Positions 10,801-21,807 are shown, counted from the stretch's first letter. The stretch: DNA of 64,000 nucleotides from Micractinium sp. NFX-FRZ (GCA_029339195.1 JAPTJF010000022.1:62001-126000); one strand, 5' to 3'. Notes: a model not told the origin generated them from the letters alone. Numbers and translations are program-made.

Positions 10801-12585
10801 GCGCTGAGAAGGAGCGTGCAGAGTGTATGCCCGCTCGCCGCAGGCAGCAAGGGCAGGGCATGCTGGGAGCGCGATGGGACAATCCAGACATCCGAGACAG
10901 CTGGCTCAGACTGCCAGCGGACCAGCGGACACAGTCACCCTAAGTCCACTCACTTCTCAGGCTGCTGCAGGAGGTGGATTGGCTGGGACATGGCGGGGTC
11001 ACAGATGAGAAGGCGGGGCTCTGCGCCCTCATGGCCACTGACATCGACCAGCAGGTTTGCAGAGGTGAGGTCTTGGTGCATCAGCTGCACCCCAGGCATG
11101 GTGTGCATCTTGTGTGCCTGCCCCAGCAGCACTGCAAGCTCGCCTGCAGGGGTTGAGAGGGTTCGGGTGTGGGGACGTCAGGAGCTTGCAGTGCTGCCGG
11201 CGGTTGTGCTATCCGACAATGTACAACTGTGGACCAAGGCTGCAAGGAGCATTAACCCGAGGGCCTCCGCCCCTGCACCAGCACCCACCTGCCATCCGGT
11301 GCTGCCTGAGCACAGCCAATGCCACACGCTCGTCCCCACGCCTGCAGGACCAGCGGCAGCAACCACAAGAAGTCAGGCAGCAGGCGCTTGTGAGACCTCA
11401 CGCGGCCGGGCAATGGCGACGATGCAGGGAGAGACGCTTCACATCACCCCCAGCCTTTGGCCCGCCCCTGCAAATTGTGGCAAGGCAGCGCTGCCACTGC
11501 AAGCCTTACCGGTAGCACACGTCCAGCAGAAGGGACGACAGGGAGGAGTGGTAGGCGGGCATGACGTAGGCACACAGGTTCTGCAGGGCAGGGGTAGGGC
11601 AAGGGTGGTGCAGTGAACATTGTTTGCTCACAAGCGGAGATGTGGAGCACAGGAGGCGCAAGGTGCTGCATGGCACTCCTGCAGCGTTCGGCAAGCAAGG
11701 CAGCCGGTGGTAGTGCTTGCTGCTGGAGCGGGCGCAGCAGTGAGCGCACCCGCACGCGCTGCGCGCGGTTCTCGTGCCAGCTGCCCTGCCGCTGCGCGTG
11801 AGCCAACACCGACACCAGGCGGTCGCCGCAGCCGTGGCGTCGCAGTAGGTCAAAGATGTTCAGCTCTTGGCGGTGCATCAACACGCAATGCTTCCCTGCA
11901 GCAGTCACAGGAGGGCAGCAGCAGCAGGAGTGCTGAGGCCGACGCTGGAGGGTGGTGTAAAGGGCACAAGGCGGCGTTGCACCTGTGCGCGCGCACACCT
12001 CGAGTTATTGCACCTGCAGGCAGCCCAGGACTTCTTATCTGGCTCAGGCTCCCGGGCCACACCCCCATCTTACATTCTTCTTCCATCTGGTCCTGCGAGG
12101 AGGGCACCACAAAGCAGCCAGGTGTGCTGCTGGGGTGCCGCTGCTGCTTGATGGCTACCTGCATGCCATCCGGGATGAGCAGTGGCTGCCCAGGCTGGTT
12201 CTGCCACTTGCTGATGTACACCATGGCAAACGCGCCGCCTGTCAGGCACTCCTTTTTCGCCATGACACTGTACAATTGTTTGGCAGACACACGCTGCGGG
12301 TCCTGCAGTGTGGCAGGTAGGCGGCAGGGGCACGGCGAGAGCTTCATGGTTCACGTGGTACGTGGCATTGGAAAAACTCACGAAGCGGGTGAAGCAGGAA
12401 CTGCACCTCCGCACCTGCAGACGGGACAGCGTGGCCAGCGGCCCACCCAGCGCTAGCGGCGACGAAACAGCAGCTTCGGCGCGGTGTTGCTGTTGAGGCC
12501 ATCCCCTGTGCCCGGCGCCAGCGCCGTCGCCGCCGCACCCGCAACGTCTGCCGTCATAATTGTGGACTGCGCCGGTTGCCTGCAC
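7816..12585 (-). CDS. Degenerate protein kinase, tandem copy A
   Basis: A multi-exon protein with a recognisable but degenerate kinase domain, paralogous exon by exon to the gene at 15769-20901. Visible in order: a glycine-loop-like LTGGAFAMVY, the lysine motif VAIKQQR, an alpha-C-like RQELNIFDLLRRHG, catalytic loop MHQDLTSANLLVD (HRD changed to HQD), ICDPAMS where DFG is expected, VGTAFVSPM in the activation segment, then ADLFTLCFSFAEV. The C-terminal half (EEQMLQVFQLYARACTAAK; LHTLLLELSGLDAAPEHQ) is specific to this pair, and the protein ends near a basic PGKRRRLHC patch. One intron uses a GC donor at 9268. Compared with copy B, exon 1 lacks one base, so the homologous start at 12557 runs into a stop. 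An ATG at 12585 is in the correct frame with an altered N-terminus. All later exons stay open. Kinase activity is doubtful. Confidence 0.6.
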
Positions 12586-12866
12586 TTCCCCGTGTTCCTG
12601 AGGGTTGTGTAGCTGCCGCAGGCGCCGGCACTAGCGATGGCGGTTTCGAGAGCTCTGCTGGCACCAGCAGATGCAGCGCTCTCAACAATGCGCCTTGAAT
12701 CACCGCCGCAAAGTCAGGCAACACGCGGACGTCGGAAAGACTGAGTCCGGCCACCCTGCTGGGGTGTGCTAGCACTATGTTGACCCTTTTCCAGCATTCA
12801 ATGCAAAGGCTGTCCTTGAGGGGAGTGCGATCATAACTCCCGCTCCTGCAGGCAGCCTTCGCCGCA
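12586..12866. promoter_or_regulatory. Shared promoter of divergent pair A
   Basis: About 280 bases separate the start of kinase-like copy A (-) and of the small basic protein (+). The same head-to-head arrangement occurs in copy B. No TATA box stands out. Promoter function is inferred from position. Confidence 0.45.
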
Positions 12867-13646
12867 ATGGCTGGCGACCACAGCGTGCGCGACAAGCGCA
12901 AGGCGTCCGACTTGGAGCCGGAGGAGGAGGCGCCCCCGGTGCGTGACACTGCAGGGCCAAAGTCCGGCAAGGGGGAACTTGCAGTGTTGTGCAGCGCCAC
13001 CGCGCCTGCCAGCCGCCGCAGCTCCGCCCGCCTCACACCAGCTGCCGCCGTCTGCCGCTGCCTGCCGCACCATGTTGCTGCGCTAGCACCCACCTAAACT
13101 AAAAGCGCCCGTCCACCTTGATACACCTCCGTGCCTGCAGCCCAAAGATCCGGGGGTGACTCCCAAGGCCCTGGATGCCATCATCCGAGGGGTAACGTGC
13201 GCGCTGGCGCCTGACCTGAGAAACGGCGGCACGCTTGTGTTCAGCACCACGCAGCAGGGCGAGATCTCCACAACGCGCCCAGCCCCAACAAGCGCATGCG
13301 TGTGCAGCGCCCATCCGGAGCGGCAGCGGCGGCAGTGGTACGCAGTGATGAGCCCCCCGCGCTGGCGACGATGCCGGCAGCGGTGGCTGCGGAGCGCAGC
13401 AGCGTGCCTGGCCCGCCGCCATCAGAAGAGGCGGCAGCGACGCATGCTGTGGTCGCAGTGGAGCAGCCGGCCGCGGAAGCAGCCGCGGCAGTGGTGGAGC
13501 AGCCAGCAGCGACGGCCGGTGCCGATGCGGTGGCGCAGCCGGCCGCGGGCAGCGCCGTGGCACGCGCTGCTGGCGAGCAGAGCGGCGGTGTGCGCCTGGT
13601 GAAGTGCGCCAGCACCAGCGTGATAAGGGTGCGCACCCACAAGTAG
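12867..13646 (+). CDS. Small basic/Ala-rich protein, divergent partner A
   Basis: Function not recognised. Three exons in phase (12867-12938, 13141-13191, 13245-13646) give 174 residues. The N-terminus has a nuclear-signal-like DKRKASD and an acidic EPEEEAPP. Exon 2 reads PKDPGVTPKALDAIIRG and exon 3 begins with a basic NKRMRVQRPSG, followed by a long Ala/Glu/Pro-rich tract and a conserved basic tail (RLVKCASTSVIRVRTHK). It is homologous to the protein at 21229-21807: ALDAIIRG aligns with RIDAVLAKF, PNKRMRV with PGKRVEV, and the C-terminal VIRVR with MKIRVR. It is transcribed away from the kinase-like gene. Probably disordered and possibly nuclear, by inference. Confidence 0.6.
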
Positions 13647-14110
13647 TGCCCGTCAAACTCAGGCAACAGGGCTGAGGCAGGCAGCCTGGGCCACGGCCAA
13701 TGTCCGCGCAGCTCAGACGCCTTAGACCAGGTCAATCAACTTTTAGGAAGAGTAACAACGGGCACATGTGCTGAATCTTTTCCTTGCTCTCTCCTTGCTC
13801 GTTTACATCACATCCTTGTTCTTCCAGCAACATTTGGGCTCTGGGGTGGCACTTATTTTTGCTTCAGTTTTTGAGGGTTGATCCAACCGGCCACACCAAG
13901 GCAGGAACACGAGAGGCGTGCTGAGTAGGCGAGGCACGTGTGCAGCAGGGCAAGCCAGCAACACCGTGACGGTTCATGACTGAAGCCTGCTGGGCTTCCC
14001 CTGCTCCCTGAGGAACAGCTGCAGGACCTGCCAGCCGCCTGTTGCCTCTGCCAAGCGGGAGCTGCTGGCTGCACCTGCCACATCATCAGTCTTCTTTCTT
14101 GAATGGCCAC
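13647..14110. other. Convergent intergenic spacer
   Basis: 3' ends of the small protein (+) and of the 129-residue gene (-). A TTACA at 13803-13807 could be the minus-strand TGTAA signal of the latter. Nothing else seen. Confidence 0.4.
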
Positions 14111-15316
14111 TTATGCGCCGCCCTTGGCGTTGGCAGCCGCCTCGCGCTCCTGCTCCATGGGGCGCTCCGGGGCGCCACGCGACACGTGGTCGGGGCGGCT
14201 CGCCTGGCGTGCGCCCTGCAGGCAGCAGCACGGACGGGGGTGGGTTGGTGAGTGATTGGCAGCTGGCAGTGTGTGTCCTCAACAAGAGTATGTGACTGAG
14301 CAAGCAGTGCAGCAGGAGCCGCGGAGCTCATGACCCGGCCGGCCAGCTAAGTTGCCCGCTCGCCCACCAATCGTCCCTGCTGCCGCTGGCTTCTTGAGTG
14401 GGCGGAAACACCTCTTGACTGTACCCCTCTGAATATATGGAAGAACTGTGGACTATAAAGAACCCCACATGCTTTCCTGCCTGCCAACGGGCAGCACCCA
14501 CTTCCAACCAGAGCGCCTCACCGGTTCAGCATACGAGTCGCTGCCTGCGGGGGCGGTGCCCTCCGACAGGCCAAAGGCAGCTCCCGAGGTGGTGGCAGCA
14601 ATGGTGGGGCTGCCAGGGTCGGACACTCCCACCTGCACGGGAGGGACAGGAACGGAAAGGGTGGGCAGAGACAGGTAGGCAGGCAGGGCAGGGCGCCTGG
14701 CCTGCACCAGGGGCAGGCACACAGGCTGGCGGTTGCACGATGACCATGATGGCAGGTGCACTTGGCAGACAGCATAGCCAGCCACCTCCCACACTTGGTA
14801 CGGTTTCCCCTGCGCTGCAGCGATGTCAGTTGCAAGAAGCGAACCTTCCCACTGCCCACAGTGCCAGCACGCAATGTGCCCTTGCCTGCCCACCTTGCTG
14901 CCCACGGTGTAGCCTGAAGTGAGGTCCCCAACAGCAGGGGTTCCTGCGGGGTCAGCGGCACAAGGAGAGGGGGACAGCATGGCTTGCAACCACAACTTTC
15001 TCTTGGCACAGCTGGGCTTGACAGCAGGATTGCCTGCCAGTGGCGGCACCAGGGTAGCAGCAGTTAGGCGCTCATGCAGCAGCTGGTGGGCAGCTAGCAT
15101 GTGATGCCGCCGCACAGACGGGGGCGTCCAAGGTTGTCGACCCGGCTCGCCAGCAAGCCCCCATGCCCTCGGCTGCACCCCTCGCAACCCACCCTGTGGC
15201 GCAGCGGTGCTGGCAAAGGCTGCGCTTCTGTCCTCGGTTGAGGAGCGCACAGTCTGGCCGTCGGTATAGAGCACCTGAGGTGCCGGCTGGGCCTGCTGTT
15301 TCTTCTCTGAGCTCAT
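14111..15316 (-). CDS. Small hydrophilic protein of unknown function
   Basis: Not recognised. Four exons keep phase: 15316-15193, 14943-14894, 14632-14522 and 14215-14111, giving 129 residues. The start is MSSEKKQQAQPAPQ; exon 2 ends SGYTVGSK; exon 3 reads VGVSDPGSPTIAATTSGAAF; the tail is DHVSRGAPERPMEQEREAAANAKGGA in part. No cysteine, no membrane segment, rich in Ala, Ser, Gly, Pro and charged residues, so likely unfolded. It recalls stress or LEA-type hydrophilins in composition only. It sits between the two copies of the duplicated pair and is itself single copy. Confidence 0.55.
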
Positions 15317-15768
15317 GCTGATGGTTTCAAGCCTCGGACGGGGCAGGTCAGGACAACAAGGAGAGGAGAAATGCTCAGCACGAGCCCCCACATGGCAGCG
15401 TCACAATGATGAGCAGGAAGAAAGGCACCACCGCCGGCGCTGCTGGCGGCGGTGGCCCGATTCTGTTCCCCTGGTCAACATAGCAGATCTATCCACTTGC
15501 CGCACATGTCTGAAGGCTCCCTCTCACATAAAAGTGCATTACTACTAGAGGCTAATCTGTTAGAGGCTGAAATTTTGCTTGGCATGTGCACATGATAGAA
15601 AGCCTGACCCTGCAGGGGGCGAGCCGTCTGGCGGTGCAGCCGAGCTCAGCCCGCCGCGCAGCACTTGTGAGGCGGTGAGGCCTCCTGCTGCTGGCATACG
15701 TGTCTAAATTGTTACGGCGCTACCCGATGCCGCAGACGACCTGGAGCGTGGGCAGCCTGCTCAACTTC
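15317..15768. other. Spacer between unknown gene and kinase-like copy B
   Basis: Upstream region of the 129-residue gene and 3' region of kinase-like copy B, both on the minus strand. A short direct repeat of AGAGGCT lies in an AT-richer patch at about 15545-15570. No gene seen. Confidence 0.4.
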
Positions 15769-18700
15769 TCAAGCTGCTGCTGGCAGTGGAGCCGCGGGCA
15801 GGCCGCAGCTGCCCACAACACCGCTACCGCTGCTGCTGCAGTGCAGGCGCCGCCTCTTGCCGGGGGAGGCCTGGAACCTGGGTGCTGCTGCCTGCGTGTG
15901 GTCTGGCGCAGCATTTACAGCAGGCAATGCAGTCTTGCCCGCGATCGCCGCCATGGGCGCCAGCACCGCCGGCGGCTGGCTCCCCAGCTCTACACCGTCC
16001 TGTGGCGCAGCACAGGCGGTCTGCATGGAAGGAGCGGAGTGCATACTGTGCATGTGTGAGCAAACTGGTTGTGGGCTGTAGCATACACGGTGCGCCAACA
16101 GCTAGGCAGGTGCAGCTGGCCTGGCACTGCTCCCTGGCCACTGATCCAAGGTACCGCACAGCCAGCCGCCCAAGCGCGCCCCAGGCGGAAGCACTCACGC
16201 TGTGGCGCGTGTGGAAGTTGCCGCTGATGCTGGGTGCGCTGCCGCAGTCAGCCTGGGGAGCCGCCAGCTGGCGGTAACACACAGTTGATTTGCCTGCTGC
16301 AGTAGCTGCCGCAGGTGACCCAATGCCGGCGTCAAATGCGGGTGCAGCACCAGGGCCAATGCCTGCGGCCGGCGCCACAACGCCAGCCACACCAGAGCCA
16401 CTGCTGCAAGCTGGCTGGCGCGCGAGTGGTGCGGCTGGCGGCAGGCAGCTGGCAATCTCGGCAGGCATGGGTGGCAGGGCCGCCTGTGTACCAGCGTCCA
16501 GGGAGCGGTGCCACTGCAGCATGAGGGCAGCATTCGGAGGAATACTTGTTGTGCCTGCTAGAAGGAACCCCGCATCAGGAGCAACTGCAAGCAGGGGGGT
16601 GCCACATAAAGCCTGGATGGATGGCAGCCAGGGGCGCGGGTGCTGGGCTGCCAAGCTAGCGCTTGCTGCCCTGGACTATCCACGGTAGCCGATTCCTTCG
16701 CCCTCCGCTGCCCCTCCAGCCTCAAAACCCCACACAACGGCAGCGCGCTTGCTTACCCAAATCGACTCCCGCACCACCCCAGCCGCACCTGCGCAACCGC
16801 CCTCTTCAACTTGCGCAGACCCTCCTCCGCCTTCGCCGCCTTCCTGCGCTCCTGCATGAGGACTTGGGTGATCTCCCAGCCAACTGCCGCCTGCGCCGCC
16901 TGCAAGGGTGAGAGCGGCAGCAGCAGCACTACATACCATGGCTGCTGACGGTGGCAATGCAGCCGCACCACAACAACAGGGCACACCACCTGCATGCGCA
17001 CGACGGACTGCATGCAAACGCCACCAGCTCCAGTACGTAAGAACAGGACCATCAACGCGCCCCTGCACCCACCACAACAGCGTGTGGCCAATCCCTCCAG
17101 GGGGTGTCCTGTCTGGCCTCTGCCTGTCCCACCCGCCGCAGGGCCTCCTGCACACACCGTCATCAAAGTGTGTGAGCATGCACAGCTAGTCAGCATAGGT
17201 GCATACTTTGCAGAATGCACACAGGCGTGCTAATTGGCGGCACGCAGCACTCATCCCTAAAGTGCACACTAACGGCGGGCACACAGCAGGTGTACCGCAT
17301 TCAACCGCTTGCCTGTGCCTCCAGCGCTTGCACAAGTGGGCAGCGGCAGGCAGGGAAGTTGGCGGCGAGCCACGTCACAGCTGAATCCTGTATGGAGCGA
17401 AAGAGGGGTGAAGGGAGGCGGGGCAATGCAGCAAGATTTGGGGCCCATGTCAAGTACAAGGTGGGTGCTGGCCTACGTGTCAACTGAGTTGGGTTTAGGG
17501 GTTTAGGGGTAGGGGTAGGGTAATGCTACCGCAGAGGTGTGCCGAGCCTGCCGCCAGCAAGACTGCCAAGCACACAAGGAAGCCAAGCATAGAAGCATGC
17601 ATGCGCGCAATGACCTGGTGCTCGGGCGCAGCATCCAGGCTGCTCAGCTCCAGCAGCAACTTGTGCAGCGCTGACATGTCGTGCAGCAGGCCGGCGCAGG
17701 CTGCCGACTGCGCCTGCTCCAGGCTCACGCCCGCTGGCACCTCCTGCAGCGGCAGCCAAAAACGAAAAGGAGTTGCGGGTAGACTGCAGGGGAAGTGCGC
17801 TGCTTGTTATAAGCTTCAGATCTGCTCTAGAGTGCAGGGGTTGAAGATGAGCGAAGCCATCAGAGCAGTCAGAGTTGCCCAGCAGTTGGCGGCAAAATCG
17901 ATGTCGTAAATAACCACCGGCCAACCTTGGCAGCAGCAGCAGCAGTCAGTACAAACACACCCACTTTAGCTGCTGAGCAGGTGCTAGCCAGGAGCTGGAA
18001 TACCTCCAGCATCTGCTCCTCGCTGGGGCGCGGGCTGGGAGCGCCCGAGCGCATGTGCTCTTCCGAGCTGTGGTCGCGCATGCCCACCAACAGCGACCAC
18101 GCCGACAGCCAGGCCAGCTGCAGGGGGGCGGGTGACAATAATGACGGGGTTTGCAGGTGGCCTACAGCTGCAGGGGTCCAGGAGCTTTCACTAGAGACTG
18201 CAGAGCAGCAAAGGCAGGATGCGGGCCATCACACTCGGGGCTGGCAGGCGCTGGCAGGCGGCAGCACCGGCCGGCTAGCAAAACTCACCGACAGGTGCCG
18301 CTCCACTCGTGGCTGCATCTGCCCGCCAGTGTGGTGGCAGCGTAGCACCTCCACTACCAAGTGGCGCACAAACTGCACGCCCTTGTTGCTGCAGGAAGGC
18401 AGGCACACCAAGCAAAGGAAGGGTCGAGTTGAAGGGTTCGAGGTACTCGCATAGGATGATCACAAGAGTATCAAGAGCAGGCGGCGCACAGTGCACGCAG
18501 ATGCAATAAATGGTTGAAACACGTGGGCCCTACACCTGCAGCCGGCACCTTGTTGGCGGTGTTCGCACTTACGGGTCGACCGCCAGCCCCAACGTGTGCA
18601 GTAGCTCGCCCACAGGCACGTGACCGCCCTCTGCCACCAGCCACATCTGCCAAGGATGAAGAGCAAGGGGTTCAACAAGTCAATGGACTGCTTGCAGATG

Positions 18701-20901
18701 TAGCCTGAGACAACTATGCATGTGTGGTGGGAAGGTGGGGTTGCATGGGAGCTGGGCGGGCATGGGGTGCAAGGGGGGAGGATCTCGGCAGGGCGGAAGG
18801 TTGCGACGCAAGTTGTGAGCTGGATGCTGTTGAGGTGGCAGGTGCAACCGGAGGCAGCCCAGAAGAGAATCACAGCGGCAGGCAGTAAGCAAAGCATGCC
18901 CTGCCCCAGGAGGCTGCGCTCCCACTCCCCACCGCCAGCAACAGCGCACAGCGCCAACCTCGGCACGCACCTCAACAAACGCGAAGCAGAGCGAGTACTG
19001 GTCTCCCAGGGGGTCGAACACCCCGCCGCGGGCTGCCATGGAGCTTGTGAACGTGTTGCGCAGCAGGTGCGAGCAGCTGCAGGGAGGCAGGCAGGCGGGC
19101 AGGCAGGTGCAGGGAGGCAGGCAGGCGGGCAGGCAGGTGCAGGCGCGCAGGAGGGGAGGGGGCAGGTGGAGGGCCGTGCCACGGCTCGGAGGAGTGCATG
19201 CTGCCGCTGCCAGTGCGCACAAGCCAGACAGAAGCAAGCACACTGCCGCGCACACGCCGGGCCAGCTGGGGGCTCACTGCTGGGGCTGCTGCAGCAGGTG
19301 GATGGGCTTGGCCATGGCCGGGTCGCAGAACAGCAGGCGGGGGGCTGCCGGGGTGCTGCAGTCCACCAGCAGGTTCCCCTTGTGGATGTCCTGCAGCATC
19401 AGCCCCGCCTGGGTGTGCGTCTTGTGCAGCTCGCCCAGCAGCACAGCAAGCTCGCCTGCAGAGAGGTGGGGGAAAGCGGGGGGGCGGCTGTGAGAGCACG
19501 GATGCGGGGTTCAAGTGACGGACGCCGCATGAGTGCCAGGCAGCACACAGGTTGAGAGGCCGGCAAAAAGGGAGAGCAGGTGGCTCCACCAAACACCGTC
19601 AACCACCAGCACCCACCTGACATCCGGTGCAGGCTGAGCAGACCTAGGCCCTCAACTGGGCGGCTGCATCAGGAGGGCAGGAGTTATACTGTCAGTGCAA
19701 GCAACCACGCCACCCATATATGCCCATTAGCGCAGGCATGGCCTCACGGCCGCTGCAGCCAAGGCATTCATGCGCCAATGCAGCCAATGGCTGCACCAGC
19801 ACCCCTCAGCCTCTGAGCTGAGGGTGCGCCTCAGTGCAGTTGGCAGCGCAACCGGCAGCCTCCTTACCTGTAGCACACGTTGCTCAAACCGTCTGAAAGG
19901 GAGCAGGAGTATGCGGGCATGACATGGGCACACACGTTCTGCATGGAGCAGGTGTGAGGCAGGGAAGGGGCAAACTTGAGTGTTGCTGGTGGACCTGCAA
20001 TTCACAGCATGCCAAGAAAGCGCCTCTGGGCAGCGCAATCTGAATCATGATGCACCAGCGCTCTGTGAGGGCATGGCACCACCCTGCGGAGCGCACCTTC
20101 ACACGCAGAGCCGCCTTCTTGTGCCAGCTGCCCAGCTGCTGGGCGTGCGCCAGCACAGGCACCAGGCGGTCACCGCAGCCGTGGTGCCTCAGCAGCTGGA
20201 TGTTGTTCAGCTCCTGGTGGTGCATGGGCAGGCAGTGCTTCCCTGCAGGCGGGTGGGAGGTTGAGGGCTGATCAATAAAGGCAGCAGGGCGTGCACCGCA
20301 GTGTGGGCTTGGCAGTGCAGCACGCAGGCAGGCACGTGCTGCCCTCCATTTGGGAGCAGCCATAAACCCCAGCTCGGACCCTGCCATTGCATATTGACGC
20401 ACCTTCCTCCTCTAGCTGCTGCTGCGAGCGTGGAGTCACAAACTGGTTGAACGTGCCGCTGGGCTGTCGCTGCTGCTTGATCGCCACCATTGAACCGTCC
20501 GCTATGACCTGCGGCTGGCCAGGCAGGTTGCGCCACAGGCACCTGGTCACCGTCCCGTAACTGCCGCTCCAGGTGGGCGGCAGGCCGGCCGTGGTGTGTT
20601 GGACAACTTCAGCCGACACGCGTGGCAGCTCCTGCAGGCCGGCATAAGTTTGACAGCAGGGAGGAGGGGTGAAGGGCGCGGCGTCATCCAGAGGAATGTG
20701 TTCCTTTGTTCAGCCTGGCACTTGCATCCTCATAGAGGGCCGCCAACAGTTGCAGCCTCGCACCTGGAGAAGCGACAGAGTGGCCTGCGCGTCGCCCAGT
20801 GCACCGGGTGACGAGAACACAAGCTCCGGCCCGCCACTTTTGCGCTCCTCGCCGTGAGGCGCCGGCGCCGCTGCCGGCGGTCCATCCCCGTCTGCCGCCA
20901 T
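15769..20901 (-). CDS. Degenerate protein kinase, tandem copy B
   Basis: Fifteen exons with consistent phase: 20901-20764, 20631-20403, 20242-20097, 19938-19868, 19663-19617, 19455-19278, 19076-18971, 18646-18573, 18388-18289, 18117-17965, 17743-17615, 17387-17313, 16899-16789, 16513-16199 and 16020-15769, giving 707 residues. Kinase features: GSYGTV loop and VAIKQQR lysine (exon 2), QELNNIQLLRHHG as alpha-C (exon 3), LMLQDIHKGNLLVD for the catalytic loop (HRD to LQD), FCDPAMA for DFG, and DQYSLCFAFVE (exon 7). The GTxxYxxPE segment is more decayed than in copy A (NTFTSSM). The last exon has PGKRRRLHCS, then Gly/Ser/Ala. The intron after exon 12 starts with GC (donor CAG|GCAAGC at 17312), matching copy A. 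A reading frame starting at 16520 might look like a separate gene, but the CAG|GTGCGG donor and CTGCAG|TGG acceptor join it to the kinase in phase. Confidence 0.68.
17490..17524. repeat. Interstitial telomere-like repeat
   Basis: Two TTTAGGGG units followed by shortened TAGGGG and TAGGG units on the plus strand, inside an intron of kinase-like copy B. TTTAGGG is the plant and Chlorella telomere repeat. The matching intron of copy A (about 9275-9490) lacks it. Confidence 0.75.
19080..19145. repeat. Tandem duplication of a GGCAGG-rich unit
   Basis: A roughly 30-base unit rich in GGCAGGC occurs twice in direct succession. On the minus strand each unit ends in CCTGCA, so the acceptor of the kinase-like exon starting at 19076 has a close upstream duplicate. 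Confidence 0.7.
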
Positions 20902-21228
20902 GTATGGGTCCACGCGGGGTCCCAGCCGCCTGCACGCCGCTGAAGGTGTGGTGCACTGGTCACAGCACAAAGCGCGGCCTCCGGAGGCGGTTGAACAAAG
21001 TCGGCTTGGCCGTCAAGACGGCAGGGTGCACTGCCAGCTCTAGAGCATCACTGTAAGTAATTGAGCTTCAGGGATATCGGTCAAGCGAAACAAGAGGCCT
21101 TCGTTTGCCCTCTGCGCGGCGTGCTGGGCTCAACCACTCTCGTTTCCGCATTGTTTGCACCTGCGTGGTTCATTTTCGGTTCAATTTGAATGTGAAGTGC
21201 TCACGGCCACCCCACAGCCGCACGAGTG
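20902..21228. promoter_or_regulatory. Shared promoter of divergent pair B
   Basis: About 330 bases between the start of kinase-like copy B (-) and the small basic protein (+), equivalent to 12586-12866 in copy A. Promoter role is inferred from position. Confidence 0.45.
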
Positions 21229-21807
21229 ATGGCCGGCCAAGCAGGCGCTGGCGGGGGCAGCGCGCTCAAGAGAAAGCAGGTGGGCTGCGAGAATGGCAGG
21301 CAGGATGGCAGTTGTGTTTTAACTCGCCGCTCCAGCGCCCGGGCCCCGCCCCACCCCCGCCCAACCGCCTTGCTGCCAGGCGCCGCCGCCGGCGCCGCCG
21401 CCGCCAACCCGCACTGAACCAACCCGCACTTGCGCCCACCTTTCAACTTGCAGGCAGACGACCGGTCTGCTGGGGAGCGCATTGATGCTGTGCTTGCCAA
21501 GTTCCAGTCTCCCCTGCGCCCTGGCAAGCGGGTGGAGGTGGTCGGCGAGCGCAGCCTGCCACCGCGCGAGGCGCGCCAGCAGCAGCAGCAGCACCCGACA
21601 GGCGCAGCAGCAGAGACGGCCGCGCCGGCGCCTGCGGTGCCAGAAGGCGCCGCAGCTGCGGCAGCGGAGCACCCGGCAGTGGAGCCAGCGCGCCCGGCCG
21701 CAAAGGTCATGATGAAGATCCGTGTCCGCCGCCACCCGCCGGCACCCAGCACTGGCAGCTGCCCCGCACCGCCCAGCTCAGGCAGCAGTCCGGCGCCACC
21801 CACCTGA
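21229..21807 (+). CDS. Small basic/Ala-rich protein, divergent partner B
   Basis: Two exons in phase (21229-21279, 21454-21807) give 134 residues. The N-terminus is MAGQAGAGGGSALKRKQ; the second exon starts ADDRSAGERIDAVLAKFQSP, followed by PGKRVEVVGERSLPP, a short Gln run, a long Ala/Pro/Glu-rich tract and a basic MMKIRVRRHPP near the end. It is the paralogue of the protein at 12867-13646, less one intron and the segment between RIDAVLAKF and PGKRV. Function unknown. Composition and basic patches suggest a disordered nuclear protein, by inference only. Confidence 0.6.

Noticed and set aside
15824..16654. Separate gene starting MLQWHRSLDAG (and its copy at 7767-8645)
   Set aside because: A GTG donor just upstream and a CTGCAG|TGG acceptor join it in phase to the kinase-like gene in both copies, so it is the C-terminal part.
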